Assembly: GCA_937949545.1 (NCBI GenBank)
Contig: CALEDR010000007.1
Location: forward strand, 122,638 to 186,637
Length of the DNA stretch: 64,000 nt
Source: an uncultured Phycisphaerae bacterium
Lineage (GTDB): Bacteria > Planctomycetota > Phycisphaerae > Sedimentisphaerales > Anaerohalosphaeraceae
Direction of reading: 5' to 3'
The position numbers and the translations under genes were made by a program. Below the pieces are notes generated by a model that made no database searches, was not told the DNA's origin, and saw only the letters and a program-made list of their open reading frames with translations. This document shows, in pieces, positions 48,173 through 57,401 of the stretch. Position 1 is the stretch's first letter, and each line of letters starts with the position of its first letter.

Positions 48173-49183
48173 TCAGCCCTTCCAATCAGGCGGAAAGACT
48201 CCATCCGCGAGGGGTTCATTCCACCAGTCGGGGTTGCGGAGGTAGTGTTTCATCCACATGGCGGCGTTGACGCCGTCGGCGACGGCGGTAACCAGCTGCA
48301 TGGCGGCTCCGATTCGGCAGTCTCCGGCGGCAAAAACGCCCGGGACGCGGGTCCGCAGGTACGCCGGCTCACAGCGGATAAAGCCCGCATCCGTAAGGTC
48401 CACAAAACCCTTCAAAAAGCCGGTGTTGGGAACCATCCCGACAAAGATAAACACGCCGTCGCAGGGCAGTTCGTCCACCTGACCGGTTCGAACGTTTTTG
48501 AGCAGGACCCGTTCAACCCGGCCGGAGCCCTGGATTTCCGTGACGACCGTATCCAGCCGCAGCGTGATATTGGAGTCTTTCTGATTGACCTTCTGCATCA
48601 GTTCTTCGACGAGGACTTTGGTGGCGCGGAATTCGCTGCGGCGGTGGACCATATAGACTTTTTTGGCGTATTTGGATAGGTGCAGGGTATCTTCCACAGC
48701 CGTGTTGCCGCCTCCGACGGCGACGACGACTTTGTCCTTAAAGAAGGGCGCATCGCAGGTGCCGCAGTAGCTGACGCCGGCGCCGGCCTGGCGAAACTCT
48801 TCTTCGCCGGGCACGCCCAGTTTTCTGTAGGAACTGCCGGGGGCCAGGATGACCACCTTGGATGTGTAAACCTCCTGCTCGGTGCGAATTTCGATGAGAC
48901 CGTCTGCACGGCGCTGAAGGGACAGGGCTTCCTGATTGGTTTTGATTTCCGCGCCGAAAGCCTGGACCTGCTCTACCATTTTTAGAATCAGGTCGGGGCC
49001 GGGGATATTGGTAAAGCCGGGATAGTTTTCGATTCGGTCGGTGGTGAGGATTTGCCCGCCGGGATAGAATTTTTCAAGGACAATAGTTTTGAAACGGTCG
49101 CGGGCGGCGTAGAGGGCGGCACCGAGTCCAGCGGGGCCGGCTCCGATGATCAGGCAGTCTGCAGAATGGTTTGTGGTCTTCAT
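48173..49183 (-). CDS. trxB: Thioredoxin-disulfide reductase-like flavoprotein
   Basis: A 336-residue FAD/NADPH enzyme: FAD loop IIGAGPAGLGAALYAARD, NADPH loop VAVGGGNTAVEDTLHLSK, and C-terminal FAD motif VPGVFAAGDCRIGA. The redox pair is CGTC in SYCGTCDAPFF, where most TrxB proteins have CATCDG or CAVCDG, so the partner could differ. The C-terminus runs about 20 residues longer than Escherichia coli TrxB (WWNEPLADGVFPPDW). Probably supplies electrons to cytoplasmic thioredoxin, which the two ArsC proteins and CcdA of the arsenic island would need. Confidence 0.9.
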   Translation of the reverse strand: MKTTNHSADCLIIGAGPAGLGAALYAARDRFKTIVLEKFYPGGQILTTDRIENYPGFTNIPGPDLILKMVEQVQAFGAEIKTNQEALSLQRRADGLIEIRTEQEVYTSKVVILAPGSSYRKLGVPGEEEFRQAGAGVSYCGTCDAPFFKDKVVVAVGGGNTAVEDTLHLSKYAKKVYMVHRRSEFRATKVLVEELMQKVNQKDSNITLRLDTVVTEIQGSGRVERVLLKNVRTGQVDELPCDGVFIFVGMVPNTGFLKGFVDLTDAGFIRCEPAYLRTRVPGVFAAGDCRIGAAMQLVTAVADGVNAAMWMKHYLRNPDWWNEPLADGVFPPDWKG

Positions 49184-49202
49184 AGGGTCTATTCCAATTT
49201 TT

Positions 49203-50540
49203 TTATTTTTGAAAAGCGAACATTTCCGACGGAATCTGTTTTAGAACGATTTGGTCCGGTTTTGAGGAAAAAGGATTGAAACGCCGCAGGTCAGTTTCGC
49301 CGACGGCTTTCCAGATTCGGGCGGGCTGACCGGGCATGGCCTCCAGCCGTGCGAGCAGATTTTTTTCCGTGTCGAAATAATATTCTTCGTAATTGTCCGG
49401 ATGATGCAGGAACTGGATTTTCACGGCATATTTTGTCTGTTCCGGAAGAGCTGCCTTTGCCGGCGTATCGGAGCGGGAAATCAGGACGGGGACTACCCGG
49501 CCGAAGGAGGCAATGATGTCCAGAACGGCTTCGGATGTTTCCGCATCGAGCATTGCCCGGGCCGCCAGGGGCAGAAGAATCTCGGGTACGGCATCTTTGG
49601 ACGGCCAGCAGACCGTTTGACGCCGGTAGGAATCCTCGATTTGCACAGCGCCGTCCGAAAGTCGGCGTACCTGCGTTTGGAGAGGTCCGCGACGAGTCTG
49701 GCGTGCGGTTGTCCATAGGAACTCGGATAGATTTTGTGCGGATTCAAAACGGCTCAATGACCGCGAAGAATCAATTTGGCGGGACACCTGCTCCTGTTCG
49801 AAAGCGGTTTGGAAGGTCTCTGAAGATTGTGCGGCTGAAGTTTTGGAATATCCGAGGACACTGCCGGCGGCTGGAGACAGGAGGAAGATTTCCGCTCGAC
49901 GATTCAGGTTTTCCAGCCATTGCGGATAAAAACGGTTCGTGAGGTCTTCGTAGAGCTTCCGGCCAACCTGGCGGCGGGGATCTGGACGAAAGTGAACCCG
50001 GCCGGCCAGCTGTTCGAAGAGGTCAGGCAAATCGTAGTGCTCTGAATAACTTTTCAGCTGGAGAAGGAGGAGGCGGCCTTCCTGCGGTACGGCTGCAGCC
50101 AGGAGGATTTGTTCGCCTTCGGCCCGGGAAAAGAGCTGGATTTGAGCAAAAGTCAGCGGCCCCTGGAATGTCTGGATGGTACTGATGGGGCCGTTGAATT
50201 GACGTGCGATTTTTTCCAGAAATGCTTGGGGGGAAAGGGGCGGTTCAGTCAGTTTGTACTGCCATCGGACCTCTGCCGGAGGGGCGGACCGCATCGAGTA
50301 GGTCGCAACAAGTGCGAAACTGTTCTCTTCTTGTTCGTAGGTCCACTCTGTGAGAGTTTTCCAGCCGGGACCGGTCGGCAACACAACAGACAATCCCTCT
50401 CCGGGCAAAAGAATGGGCTCGGAGAGCAGAATGGCTGAGCGTACTTTGACCAGCAGCATCGCCAAACCCAGTCCTGCGGCAAATAACAGCAGCAGAAAGG
50501 CGGATGCCAACGATGTTTTATCCGGATTGTTTAGTTTCAT
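49203..50540 (-). CDS. Membrane-anchored protein of unknown function
   Basis: A 445-residue protein with one N-terminal membrane helix (residues 11-31, ASAFLLLLFAAGLGLAMLLV). The rest is a soluble, beta-rich extracytoplasmic part with no motif I recognise (ILLPGEGLSVVLPTGPGWKT near residue 41; YAVKIQFLHHPDNYEEYYFD near 385). It lies 19 bases upstream of the trxB-like gene in the same direction, so the two may be cotranscribed. Family not identified. Confidence 0.7.
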   Translation of the reverse strand: MKLNNPDKTSLASAFLLLLFAAGLGLAMLLVKVRSAILLSEPILLPGEGLSVVLPTGPGWKTLTEWTYEQEENSFALVATYSMRSAPPAEVRWQYKLTEPPLSPQAFLEKIARQFNGPISTIQTFQGPLTFAQIQLFSRAEGEQILLAAAVPQEGRLLLLQLKSYSEHYDLPDLFEQLAGRVHFRPDPRRQVGRKLYEDLTNRFYPQWLENLNRRAEIFLLSPAAGSVLGYSKTSAAQSSETFQTAFEQEQVSRQIDSSRSLSRFESAQNLSEFLWTTARQTRRGPLQTQVRRLSDGAVQIEDSYRRQTVCWPSKDAVPEILLPLAARAMLDAETSEAVLDIIASFGRVVPVLISRSDTPAKAALPEQTKYAVKIQFLHHPDNYEEYYFDTEKNLLARLEAMPGQPARIWKAVGETDLRRFNPFSSKPDQIVLKQIPSEMFAFQK

Positions 50541-50780
50541 AAGGAGGCATCTTATCGGCTGGCAGGAGGGTTTTCAATCGAAGATTCAGACGGGAAACCG
50601 GATAATTGATTTCGACAGGGCGCTGGATTATCGGGCTTACGGCCGGAGTAATAAATGGAAATGCGGAATTTTCGAGAGTTTAAGAGGATTGGTTTTCAGA
50701 AACAGCTTCTTTTGACCGATGAAAACATTGGATATGCCCACGGTATGCGAACGATCGACAGTTGGGTATAGGGATACAAT

Positions 50781-51590
50781 ATGACCATTGAAACATCGAC
50801 GAATCAGATAGAATATCTGGAGGGAAGTGGTCTTGTTAATCTCATCTCTCTTGCGGCTTTTCACCAGAAAACGGGGGTTATGATTTTTTTAGCCTCCGGC
50901 CGTTGGCAGACGGTTCGTGTGCGTATCCTGAAGTGCGCCGAGCAAACCGTTATCGTTGAGGCATTTCCGGACGGACAAACGATTTCCCAAAACATAAGAA
51001 TAAACCAACCGGTCGGTTTGTCTTTTCGTATGGATTTTTCAAAATGTGTCTTTGAAAGTACGGTTGTTGGGCTTGATACGTCTGTTCTGGAAGGTCAAAT
51101 CGGGAAAGTTCTGCTGGAACTGCCTCGCCGGGTCGAAAAGATTTCGCGGAGGGCCTATCAAAGACAGCCGGTTCCAAAGGATGTAAGTGTAAAGGTTTTG
51201 TTTTGGCATCGAGGTTTTCTGGAGAAGGTCGGTACTGTTCCGACGGATTGCTACTGGCAGGGTCATCTGCGGGACCTTTCGGCAGGGGGGCTGCGGATTG
51301 TTGTGGGTCTGGAAAAAAAGGATTGTTTTTCTATAGGCCAGGTTTTCGGGATTCAGTTTACCCCGATGTTTTATCAGAAGCCGATTTTGGCGGAGGGGCA
51401 GCTGCGTCATCTTCAGGAAGATAAAGAGAACCACACTCTGTGTCTGGGGGTTGAGTTTTTAGGACTGGAAATCAGTGTGGAAGGACGGGCAATGCTGCAG
51501 CGGCTTTTGGAGACGGTCGAGGAATACCGCCGGCTCAATGAAGAGTCGGAATCTGTGGAGCCGCCGTCGAGGCAGTCTCATTTAATCTGA
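50781..51590 (+). CDS. PilZ-domain (YcgR-like) c-di-GMP-binding protein
   Basis: A 269-residue protein. An N-terminal YcgR_2-like split-barrel region (about residues 15-125) is followed by a PilZ domain. The c-di-GMP signatures are the RxxxR box in SRRAYQRQP (about residue 127) and the DxSxxG motif in HLRDLSAGGLRIV (about residue 163). YcgR-type proteins slow flagellar motors or control export in response to c-di-GMP. No flagellar gene is in the window; the type II secretion/pilus genes are another possible target. Confidence 0.87.
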   Translation: MTIETSTNQIEYLEGSGLVNLISLAAFHQKTGVMIFLASGRWQTVRVRILKCAEQTVIVEAFPDGQTISQNIRINQPVGLSFRMDFSKCVFESTVVGLDTSVLEGQIGKVLLELPRRVEKISRRAYQRQPVPKDVSVKVLFWHRGFLEKVGTVPTDCYWQGHLRDLSAGGLRIVVGLEKKDCFSIGQVFGIQFTPMFYQKPILAEGQLRHLQEDKENHTLCLGVEFLGLEISVEGRAMLQRLLETVEEYRRLNEESESVEPPSRQSHLI

Positions 51591-51608
51591 CAGCTGCCCG
51601 GCGGAAAG

Positions 51609-52667
51609 TCAGGGTCGATAATCCCGCTGGTCGGGGTGAGCGGCCAGAAATTCCGTCAGCAGTTTGATGCACGCCTCCAAATCCTTCATGGAAATTACCT
51701 CAACCGGAGTGTGCATATACCGGTTCGGGATGCTGATAAGCCCTGCGGCCGCCCCGCCGCGGCAAAGTTGAATTGCATTGGCGTCTGTGCCGGTTCCGCG
51801 GGGTTCAGCGGTGACTTGCGTCGGGATTTTGTGGGCTTTGGCGGCTTTGAAGAGGTCTTTCTCGAGGATGGGGTTGATATTCGGGCCTCGATGAAGGATG
51901 GGGCCTTTGCCGAGCGAGACCTGACCGGTTTTCTTCGGGTCGGTGTCGGGATGGTCGCTGGCAAATCCGACATCGACGGCGATTCCGGCGTGCGGATGAA
52001 TTTTGTACGAGGAGGTGATGGCGCCGCGAAGGCCGATTTCCTCCTGTACTGTGGCGACGCCGATGACGGAGATTTTCAGTTTGCGGCGGGAGAGGGCCCG
52101 AATGACTTCGGCGACGACGAAGGCGCCGGCTTTGTCATCCGTAGCCCGGGAAACGATTTTGTCGCCGTTCAGCCGGCGGCAGGGAACATCGATGACCATT
52201 GGGTCGCCGACGGCGACGCGCTTGAGGGCGTCTTTTTTGCTGGAGGCGCCGATGTCCACCCAGATGTTTTCCATTTCGACGGCCTTTTTCCGTTCTTCGG
52301 GAGTCATCTGATGGATGGCTTTGCGGCCGATGACGCCGAGAACGGGGCCGTCAGCGGTGCAGATTTGCACCCGCTGGCCGATAAGCAGGGCGGGGTCCAT
52401 CCCGCCGATTTGGGCGGTATAAAGGTATCCTTTGTCGTCGATATGGGTAATCAGCAGGCCGATTTCATCCACGTGGCCGGTAATCATAAACTTAAACTCG
52501 GCATCGGGATTCAGAACGGCGATGCTGTTTCCGTGCACGTCGGTAATTAACTGGTCGGCGTAGGGTTTGACGTACTCCCGCCAGATGCGGGCGGCGGGCT
52601 GTTCGTAGCCGGATGGGCTGGGAGCTTCCAGCAATTCCTGCAGGAATTGTTCGGATGCTTTATTCAT
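51609..52667 (-). CDS. M42-family metallo-aminopeptidase
   Basis: A 352-residue tetrahedral (TET) aminopeptidase of the M42/FrvX family. Zinc ligands and catalytic residues are seen in ITGHVDEIGLL (H), SRATDDKAGAF (D), TVQEEIGLRGA (E-E), IAVDVGFASDHPDT (D) and YMHTPVEVIS (H). Length is usual. Cytoplasmic peptide turnover is expected. Convergent with the PilZ gene, 18 bases apart. Confidence 0.96.
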   Translation of the reverse strand: MNKASEQFLQELLEAPSPSGYEQPAARIWREYVKPYADQLITDVHGNSIAVLNPDAEFKFMITGHVDEIGLLITHIDDKGYLYTAQIGGMDPALLIGQRVQICTADGPVLGVIGRKAIHQMTPEERKKAVEMENIWVDIGASSKKDALKRVAVGDPMVIDVPCRRLNGDKIVSRATDDKAGAFVVAEVIRALSRRKLKISVIGVATVQEEIGLRGAITSSYKIHPHAGIAVDVGFASDHPDTDPKKTGQVSLGKGPILHRGPNINPILEKDLFKAAKAHKIPTQVTAEPRGTGTDANAIQLCRGGAAAGLISIPNRYMHTPVEVISMKDLEACIKLLTEFLAAHPDQRDYRP

Positions 52668-52819
52668 AACTATTTGACCTTTCTGTCTTTCTTTTCGGCG
52701 AACGGCCGGCGTTTTGTCTGGTTTTTCAAAACGGACAATCGGGGCGGATTGTACCGGATGAGGTCGGCGGCGTCCAGAATCTTCTGGAGTTGGAGGCGGC
52801 AGGCCGGTATATAACAGGT

Positions 52820-53584
52820 ATGGACCATTCAGAGTTCAAAGGCAAGACGGCTGTGATTACCGGCGGGGGGCGGGGAATCGGTCTTTGCATCGCCAAAACC
52901 TTTCTGGAGTCGGGGGCCTCTGTGGTGCTGGCGGAGGTCGAAGACCAGCTGGAGCCCAAGGCCCTGGCTTTTTTGAATAGTCCCGATGTGCTGTTTGTCC
53001 AAACTGATGTCTCAGAGGAGGCATCGGTGCAGCGGATGGTGCGGCAGACGCTCGAGCGATTCGGCCGGATAGACTGTCTGGTAAACAATGCGGCCATCGC
53101 CCGAAATGTGCCGGTACCGGAGCTGTCTTATGAGGACTGGAGGCGCGTAATTGATACGGATTTGTCAGGGGCGTTCTTGTGTGCCAAGTACTGTGCAGCG
53201 GCCCTGAAGGAAGCCCGCGGGTCGATTGTGAATATCGCCTCTACGCGGGCGCTGATGAGCGAGCCGAACACGGAGGCGTATTCGGCGGCCAAAGGGGGGC
53301 TTGTTGCGCTGACGCATGCTCTGGCTGTCAGTCTAGGGCCGTCGGTGCGGGTCAACTGCATCAGTCCCGGGTGGATTGATACGACGGCGTATCTGCACGG
53401 CGTGCCGGCTCCGTGGGTGATTCGGCCCGAGGACCATACGCAGCATCCGGCCGGACGGGTCGGCAGGCCGGAGGATGTCGCCCAGATGGTGCTGTATCTG
53501 TGCAGTCGGCGGGCGGAGTTTATCACGGGACAAAACTTCGTCCTCGACGGCGGGATGACTAAAAAGATGATTTACCTGGAGTAA
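52820..53584 (+). CDS. Short-chain dehydrogenase/reductase
   Basis: A 254-residue SDR enzyme from the ATG at 52820 (MDHSEFKGKTAVITGGGRGI); a frame ten codons longer is less likely. NAD(P) loop TGGGRGIG, NNAAIARN, the catalytic Ser in IVNIASTRA, and Tyr/Lys in YSAAKGG are all present. The C-terminal FVLDGGMTKKM is the usual SDR end. Substrate unknown. It starts a plus-strand run of SDR, site-2 protease, aldo/keto reductase and purB. Confidence 0.93.
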   Translation: MDHSEFKGKTAVITGGGRGIGLCIAKTFLESGASVVLAEVEDQLEPKALAFLNSPDVLFVQTDVSEEASVQRMVRQTLERFGRIDCLVNNAAIARNVPVPELSYEDWRRVIDTDLSGAFLCAKYCAAALKEARGSIVNIASTRALMSEPNTEAYSAAKGGLVALTHALAVSLGPSVRVNCISPGWIDTTAYLHGVPAPWVIRPEDHTQHPAGRVGRPEDVAQMVLYLCSRRAEFITGQNFVLDGGMTKKMIYLE

Positions 53585-53607
53585 CCCCTTTTCGGGAAGT
53601 GCCGGTT

Positions 53608-54315
53608 ATGACGAACGATACGCTGGTGTTGGGCATCCTCTGGTATGGGGTGTTTTTATTCTCGCTGGTCTTTCATGAGGCGGCGCATGCGTTTGCGGCC
53701 TGGCGGCTGGGGGACCGGACGGCCTGGGAGGTGGGGCTTGTTTCTCTGAATCCGCTGCCGCATTTGAGGCGGGAGCCGCTGGGGATGATTGTGTTTCCGT
53801 GGCTGTCCTATGCGGCCTGGGGGTGGATGCTCGGGTGGGCCAGTGCGCCGGTTGATGCTCTGTGGGCGAGGATGCATCCGAAACGGGCGGCGTGGATGGC
53901 TTTAAGCGGGCCGGCGGCCAATCTGGTGCTGGTGCTGGCGGCGGCCGGAGGGATTCGGCTGGGGCTGGCGCTGGAGTGGTTCGGGCCTGCGGATCGTATC
54001 GGGTTTATGAGCGTCGCCCAGGCCCGGCAGGACGGGCTGCTGCAGGGGATAGCGGTGTTGCTGAGCATTTTGTTCAGTTTGAATCTGGTGCTGTTTTTGT
54101 TCAATATGGTGCCGGTGGCGCCGTTGGATGGACGGGCCTGGATGGTGCTGGTGCTGCCGGAACCGGCGCGGACGTATTATCAGATGCTGATGAGTGTGAT
54201 GCCGGTTCGCCTGATGGGGTTTTTCCTTGTGTGGACGCTGCTGGGGAAAATTTTTGGACCGGTATTTCTGCTGGCGGTTAATCGGCTTTATGCCGGCTAT
54301 TCTGTGTCTTATTGA
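53608..54315 (+). CDS. Site-2 protease/M50-family membrane metalloprotease
   Basis: A 235-residue polytopic protein. The zinc motif HEAAH is in LVFHEAAHAFAAWRLGDRTA. The third ligand motif is NMVPVAPLDGRAW in the distal membrane helix, as in the SpoIVFB/M50 minimal group. The ATG at 53608 is preferred over a GTG at 53599; neither has a strong ribosome site. No PDZ or CBS domain. Substrate unknown. Confidence 0.9.
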   Translation: MTNDTLVLGILWYGVFLFSLVFHEAAHAFAAWRLGDRTAWEVGLVSLNPLPHLRREPLGMIVFPWLSYAAWGWMLGWASAPVDALWARMHPKRAAWMALSGPAANLVLVLAAAGGIRLGLALEWFGPADRIGFMSVAQARQDGLLQGIAVLLSILFSLNLVLFLFNMVPVAPLDGRAWMVLVLPEPARTYYQMLMSVMPVRLMGFFLVWTLLGKIFGPVFLLAVNRLYAGYSVSY

Positions 54316-54324
54316 GGAGAAAAG

Positions 54325-55275
54325 ATGAAAACGCGGCGGCTTGGGCAGACGGGTTTGGAGCTGACAGTCATCGGGCTGGGAACCTGGGCGATCGGCGGGC
54401 CGTGGGAGTACGGCTGGGGCCCGCAGAACGACCGTGATTCGCTGGAGGCGATTGAGGAGGCGATGGAATGCGGCATCAACTGGATTGATACGGCCCCGAT
54501 TTACGGCTGCGGGCATTCAGAGGAAGTGGTGGGCCAAGCCCTGCGGTCGATTCGGCCCCGTCCGTTTGTGGCGACCAAATGCGGCCTGCTGTGGAATGAG
54601 CGTCGAGAGAAAATCAGCTGTCTGGAAGCCGACAGTATTGCTGCCGAGTGCGAGGCCAGTCTGAAGCGGCTGGGAGCGGAGGTGATTGATTTGTATCAGA
54701 TGCACTGGCCGCAGCCGGCTGAGCAGGTAGAGGAGGGCTGGGAGGCGATGGGTCGGCTGGTGGAGCAGGGCAAGGTGCGGTATATCGGGGTGTGCAACTG
54801 CGATGTGCCGCTGCTGGAGCGGTTGGCGAAGACGGCGCCGCCGGCCTCTCTGCAGCCGCCGTACAGTATGCTGCGGCGGGATATCGAGTCCGAGATTCTG
54901 CCGTACTGCGGGCGAAAGAAAATCGGGGTGCTGGCGTACAGTCCGCTTCAGAAAGGACTCCTGACGGGCAAGTTTACGGCCGAGTACCTGCAGACACTGC
55001 CGCCGGATGACCATCGGATTGTCTCCGACTCCAATTTTCGTCCGCCTTTGTTTGAACGCAATTTGGGCAAAATCGAGCAGCTCAAGAGGGCGGCAGTGCG
55101 GGCGGGTTTGACGGTTGGTCAGCTGGCGGTTGCGTGGGTGCTGCGGAGGCCGGAGATGACCTCGGCGATTGTCGGGGCTCGTCGGAGGGGTCAGATTCGC
55201 GAGCTTGCGGCTGCGGCGGATGTTCATCTGTCCGAGCCGCTTTTGGAAGAAATTGAGCAAATCCTTCGTGCGTAA
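54325..55275 (+). CDS. Aldo/keto reductase
   Basis: A 316-residue (beta/alpha)8 oxidoreductase. The catalytic Asp and Tyr are in NWIDTAPIYGCGHSEEV, the Lys in VATKCGLLW, and the His in LYQMHWPQP. The C-terminal NADPH site is IVGARRRGQIRE. AKR type 11-like in overall form. GAGGAGA lies close to the ATG, ten bases after the M50 gene. Substrate unknown. Confidence 0.94.
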   Translation: MKTRRLGQTGLELTVIGLGTWAIGGPWEYGWGPQNDRDSLEAIEEAMECGINWIDTAPIYGCGHSEEVVGQALRSIRPRPFVATKCGLLWNERREKISCLEADSIAAECEASLKRLGAEVIDLYQMHWPQPAEQVEEGWEAMGRLVEQGKVRYIGVCNCDVPLLERLAKTAPPASLQPPYSMLRRDIESEILPYCGRKKIGVLAYSPLQKGLLTGKFTAEYLQTLPPDDHRIVSDSNFRPPLFERNLGKIEQLKRAAVRAGLTVGQLAVAWVLRRPEMTSAIVGARRRGQIRELAAAADVHLSEPLLEEIEQILRA

Positions 55276-55330
55276 GGAGGGCGGAAACGATAGAATCTGA
55301 CGGGATGTTTACTCAATAGGGAACAAGGGT

Positions 55331-56764
55331 ATGGTGAACGATACATCGATTTATACCAGTCCGCTGGTGGAGCGGAATGCGTCGCGGGAGATGGCGGAGC
55401 TGTTTGGGCCGGACAGCAAGTTTCGCACATGGCGTCGGATTTGGCTGGAGCTGGCTCGTGCCCAAAAAAAACTGGGGCTGAAGATTACAGAGGCTCAGAT
55501 TCGCCAGATGGGGCAGCATCTGGAGGATATTGACTATAAGAAAGCGGCAGCGTATGAGCAGAAACTGCGGCATGATGTGATGGCTCATATTCACACGTTT
55601 GCGGAGGCGGCGCCGAAGGCCGCGCCGATTCTGCATTTGGGCGCTACCAGCTGCGACATCACAGACAATGCTGATTTGATTCTGATGCGTCGGGGGATGG
55701 AGATTCTGGCGGGCAAGCTGGCCTGTTTGATTGACCGTCTGGGCCGTTTTGCCCGGCGGTATCGGGCGATGCCGACGCTCGGCTTTACGCATTATCAGCC
55801 GGCTCAATTGACGACAGTCGGCAAGCGTGCGACCCTGTGGGCCTACGACTTTGCTATGGATTTGGCGGAGTTGGAGCGGCGGATTCAGGATCTGCCGTTT
55901 CGAGGGATTAAAGGGACGACAGGAACGCAGGCATCTTTTTTGGCGTTATTCGGCGGCCGTTCCGTTCCGGTCCGGCGGCTGGAGGCGATGGTTGCCAAGG
56001 CCTTCGGCTTTTCGAAGGTTTGTGCGGTAACCGGCCAGACGTATCCCCGCAAGATTGACAAGATGATTGTGGATGTGCTGGCCTCGATTGCTCAGTCGGC
56101 GCATAAGATGTGCAATGATATTCGCCTGCTGGCCAATTTGAAGGAGATCGAGGAGCCGTTTGAGAAATCGCAGGTGGGATCCTCGGCGATGGCGTACAAG
56201 CGCAATCCGATGCGGTGCGAGCGGGCGACAGGGCTGGCGAGGTTTGTGCTTTCGCTGGCGAGCAGCCCGGCGATGACGGCTTCGGTTCAGTGGCTGGAGC
56301 GGACACTGGATGACTCTTCCAACCGCCGGATTGTGCTGGCGGAAAGTTTTCTGGCAGTGGACGGGATTCTGGAGATTCTGATTAACGTGGCGTCTGGTCT
56401 GGTAGTTTATCCGAAGGTGATTGCCGCGCACGTGGAGGCGGAACTGCCGTTTATGGCAACGGAGAATATCTTGATGGCCGGGGTTAAAGCCGGCGGGAAT
56501 CGGCAGGACCTGCACGAACGGATTCGGGTGCATTCGCATGCGGCGGCCGCACAGGTCAAGCAGTACGGAAAGAGAAACGACCTGCTCGAGCGGCTCCGGA
56601 ATGACCCGGCTTTTGCCAAAGTGGACTTCCGCAAAGTGCTCAATCCCAAAGAGTACATCGGCCGGGCTCCGGAGCAGGTCGATGAATTTCTTCGGGAGGT
56701 GGTCAGCCCTATCCGCCGCCGGTATCGGAGAGAACTGAATCGAAGGGTGGAGCTGAAGGTGTAA
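55331..56764 (+). CDS. purB: Adenylosuccinate lyase
   Basis: A 477-residue enzyme of the fumarase/aspartase superfamily, acting twice in purine synthesis (SAICAR to AICAR, adenylosuccinate to AMP). The superfamily signature is SSAMAYKRNPMRCE. The catalytic His regions are LHLGATSCDITDNADL and LGFTHYQPAQLTTVGKR. The AMAYKRNPMR form is that of the human-type ADSL group rather than the AMPHKVNP form of E. coli. Followed closely by pyrE. Confidence 0.96.
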   Translation: MVNDTSIYTSPLVERNASREMAELFGPDSKFRTWRRIWLELARAQKKLGLKITEAQIRQMGQHLEDIDYKKAAAYEQKLRHDVMAHIHTFAEAAPKAAPILHLGATSCDITDNADLILMRRGMEILAGKLACLIDRLGRFARRYRAMPTLGFTHYQPAQLTTVGKRATLWAYDFAMDLAELERRIQDLPFRGIKGTTGTQASFLALFGGRSVPVRRLEAMVAKAFGFSKVCAVTGQTYPRKIDKMIVDVLASIAQSAHKMCNDIRLLANLKEIEEPFEKSQVGSSAMAYKRNPMRCERATGLARFVLSLASSPAMTASVQWLERTLDDSSNRRIVLAESFLAVDGILEILINVASGLVVYPKVIAAHVEAELPFMATENILMAGVKAGGNRQDLHERIRVHSHAAAAQVKQYGKRNDLLERLRNDPAFAKVDFRKVLNPKEYIGRAPEQVDEFLREVVSPIRRRYRRELNRRVELKV

Positions 56765-56876
56765 GAAGCGGATGGTTGAATTGATTTTGGAATGCTTTTT
56801 CTTGGAAGAAAGACAGGGGATCATTCAGGACCTTGTAAATGACAGGATTGATTTTGCTTACGAAAAGGTTGAGACA

Positions 56877-57401
56877 ATGGATAAAACTCAGTTGGCCAAA
56901 CGGATTAGGGATGCATCGTATCTGGAGGGGGATTTTGTTCTGCGCAGCGGCAAGCGCAGCAGGTATTATCTGGACAAGTATTTGTTCGAGACCCAGCCGG
57001 ATATTCTTCAGGCACTGGGGAAAGAGTTCTGCAGGCATCTGTCGCCGGAGGTGACGCGGATTGCCGGCGCGGAGCTGGGCGGTGTGGCCCTGGCGGCGGC
57101 GGCCGCGATGGAGTCCGGCAAGCCCTGGGTCATCATCCGCAACAGCAAAAAAGAGTACGGCACAGGCAAGATGATTGAGGGGGTTCTTCAGCCCGGTGAT
57201 GTTGTGCTGCTGGTGGAGGATATCGCCACGACCGGCGGACAGGTGCTCGAGGCGGCCAAGATTATTACGGAGGCCGGGGCGCGGGTGGACCGGATTGTCT
57301 GTGTGATCGACCGCAAACAGGGGGCTCGCGAAAATATCGAAAAGGCGGGCTACCGCTTCGAGAGCATTCTGACAAAGGAAGACCTCGGCATCACGGATTA
57401 G
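56877..57401 (+). CDS. pyrE: Orotate phosphoribosyltransferase
   Basis: Makes orotidine 5'-phosphate in pyrimidine synthesis. The ATG at 56877 (AAAAGG upstream) gives 174 residues starting MDKTQLAKRIRDAS. A frame from 56772 adds 35 residues without family support. The PRPP loop is VVLLVEDIATTGGQVLEA, preceded by PWVIIRNSKKEYGTGKMIEG. FVLRSGKRSRYYLDKYLFET is the N-terminal substrate part. Overlaps the convergent coaB gene by four bases at the stop codons. Confidence 0.95.
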   Translation: MDKTQLAKRIRDASYLEGDFVLRSGKRSRYYLDKYLFETQPDILQALGKEFCRHLSPEVTRIAGAELGGVALAAAAAMESGKPWVIIRNSKKEYGTGKMIEGVLQPGDVVLLVEDIATTGGQVLEAAKIITEAGARVDRIVCVIDRKQGARENIEKAGYRFESILTKEDLGITD

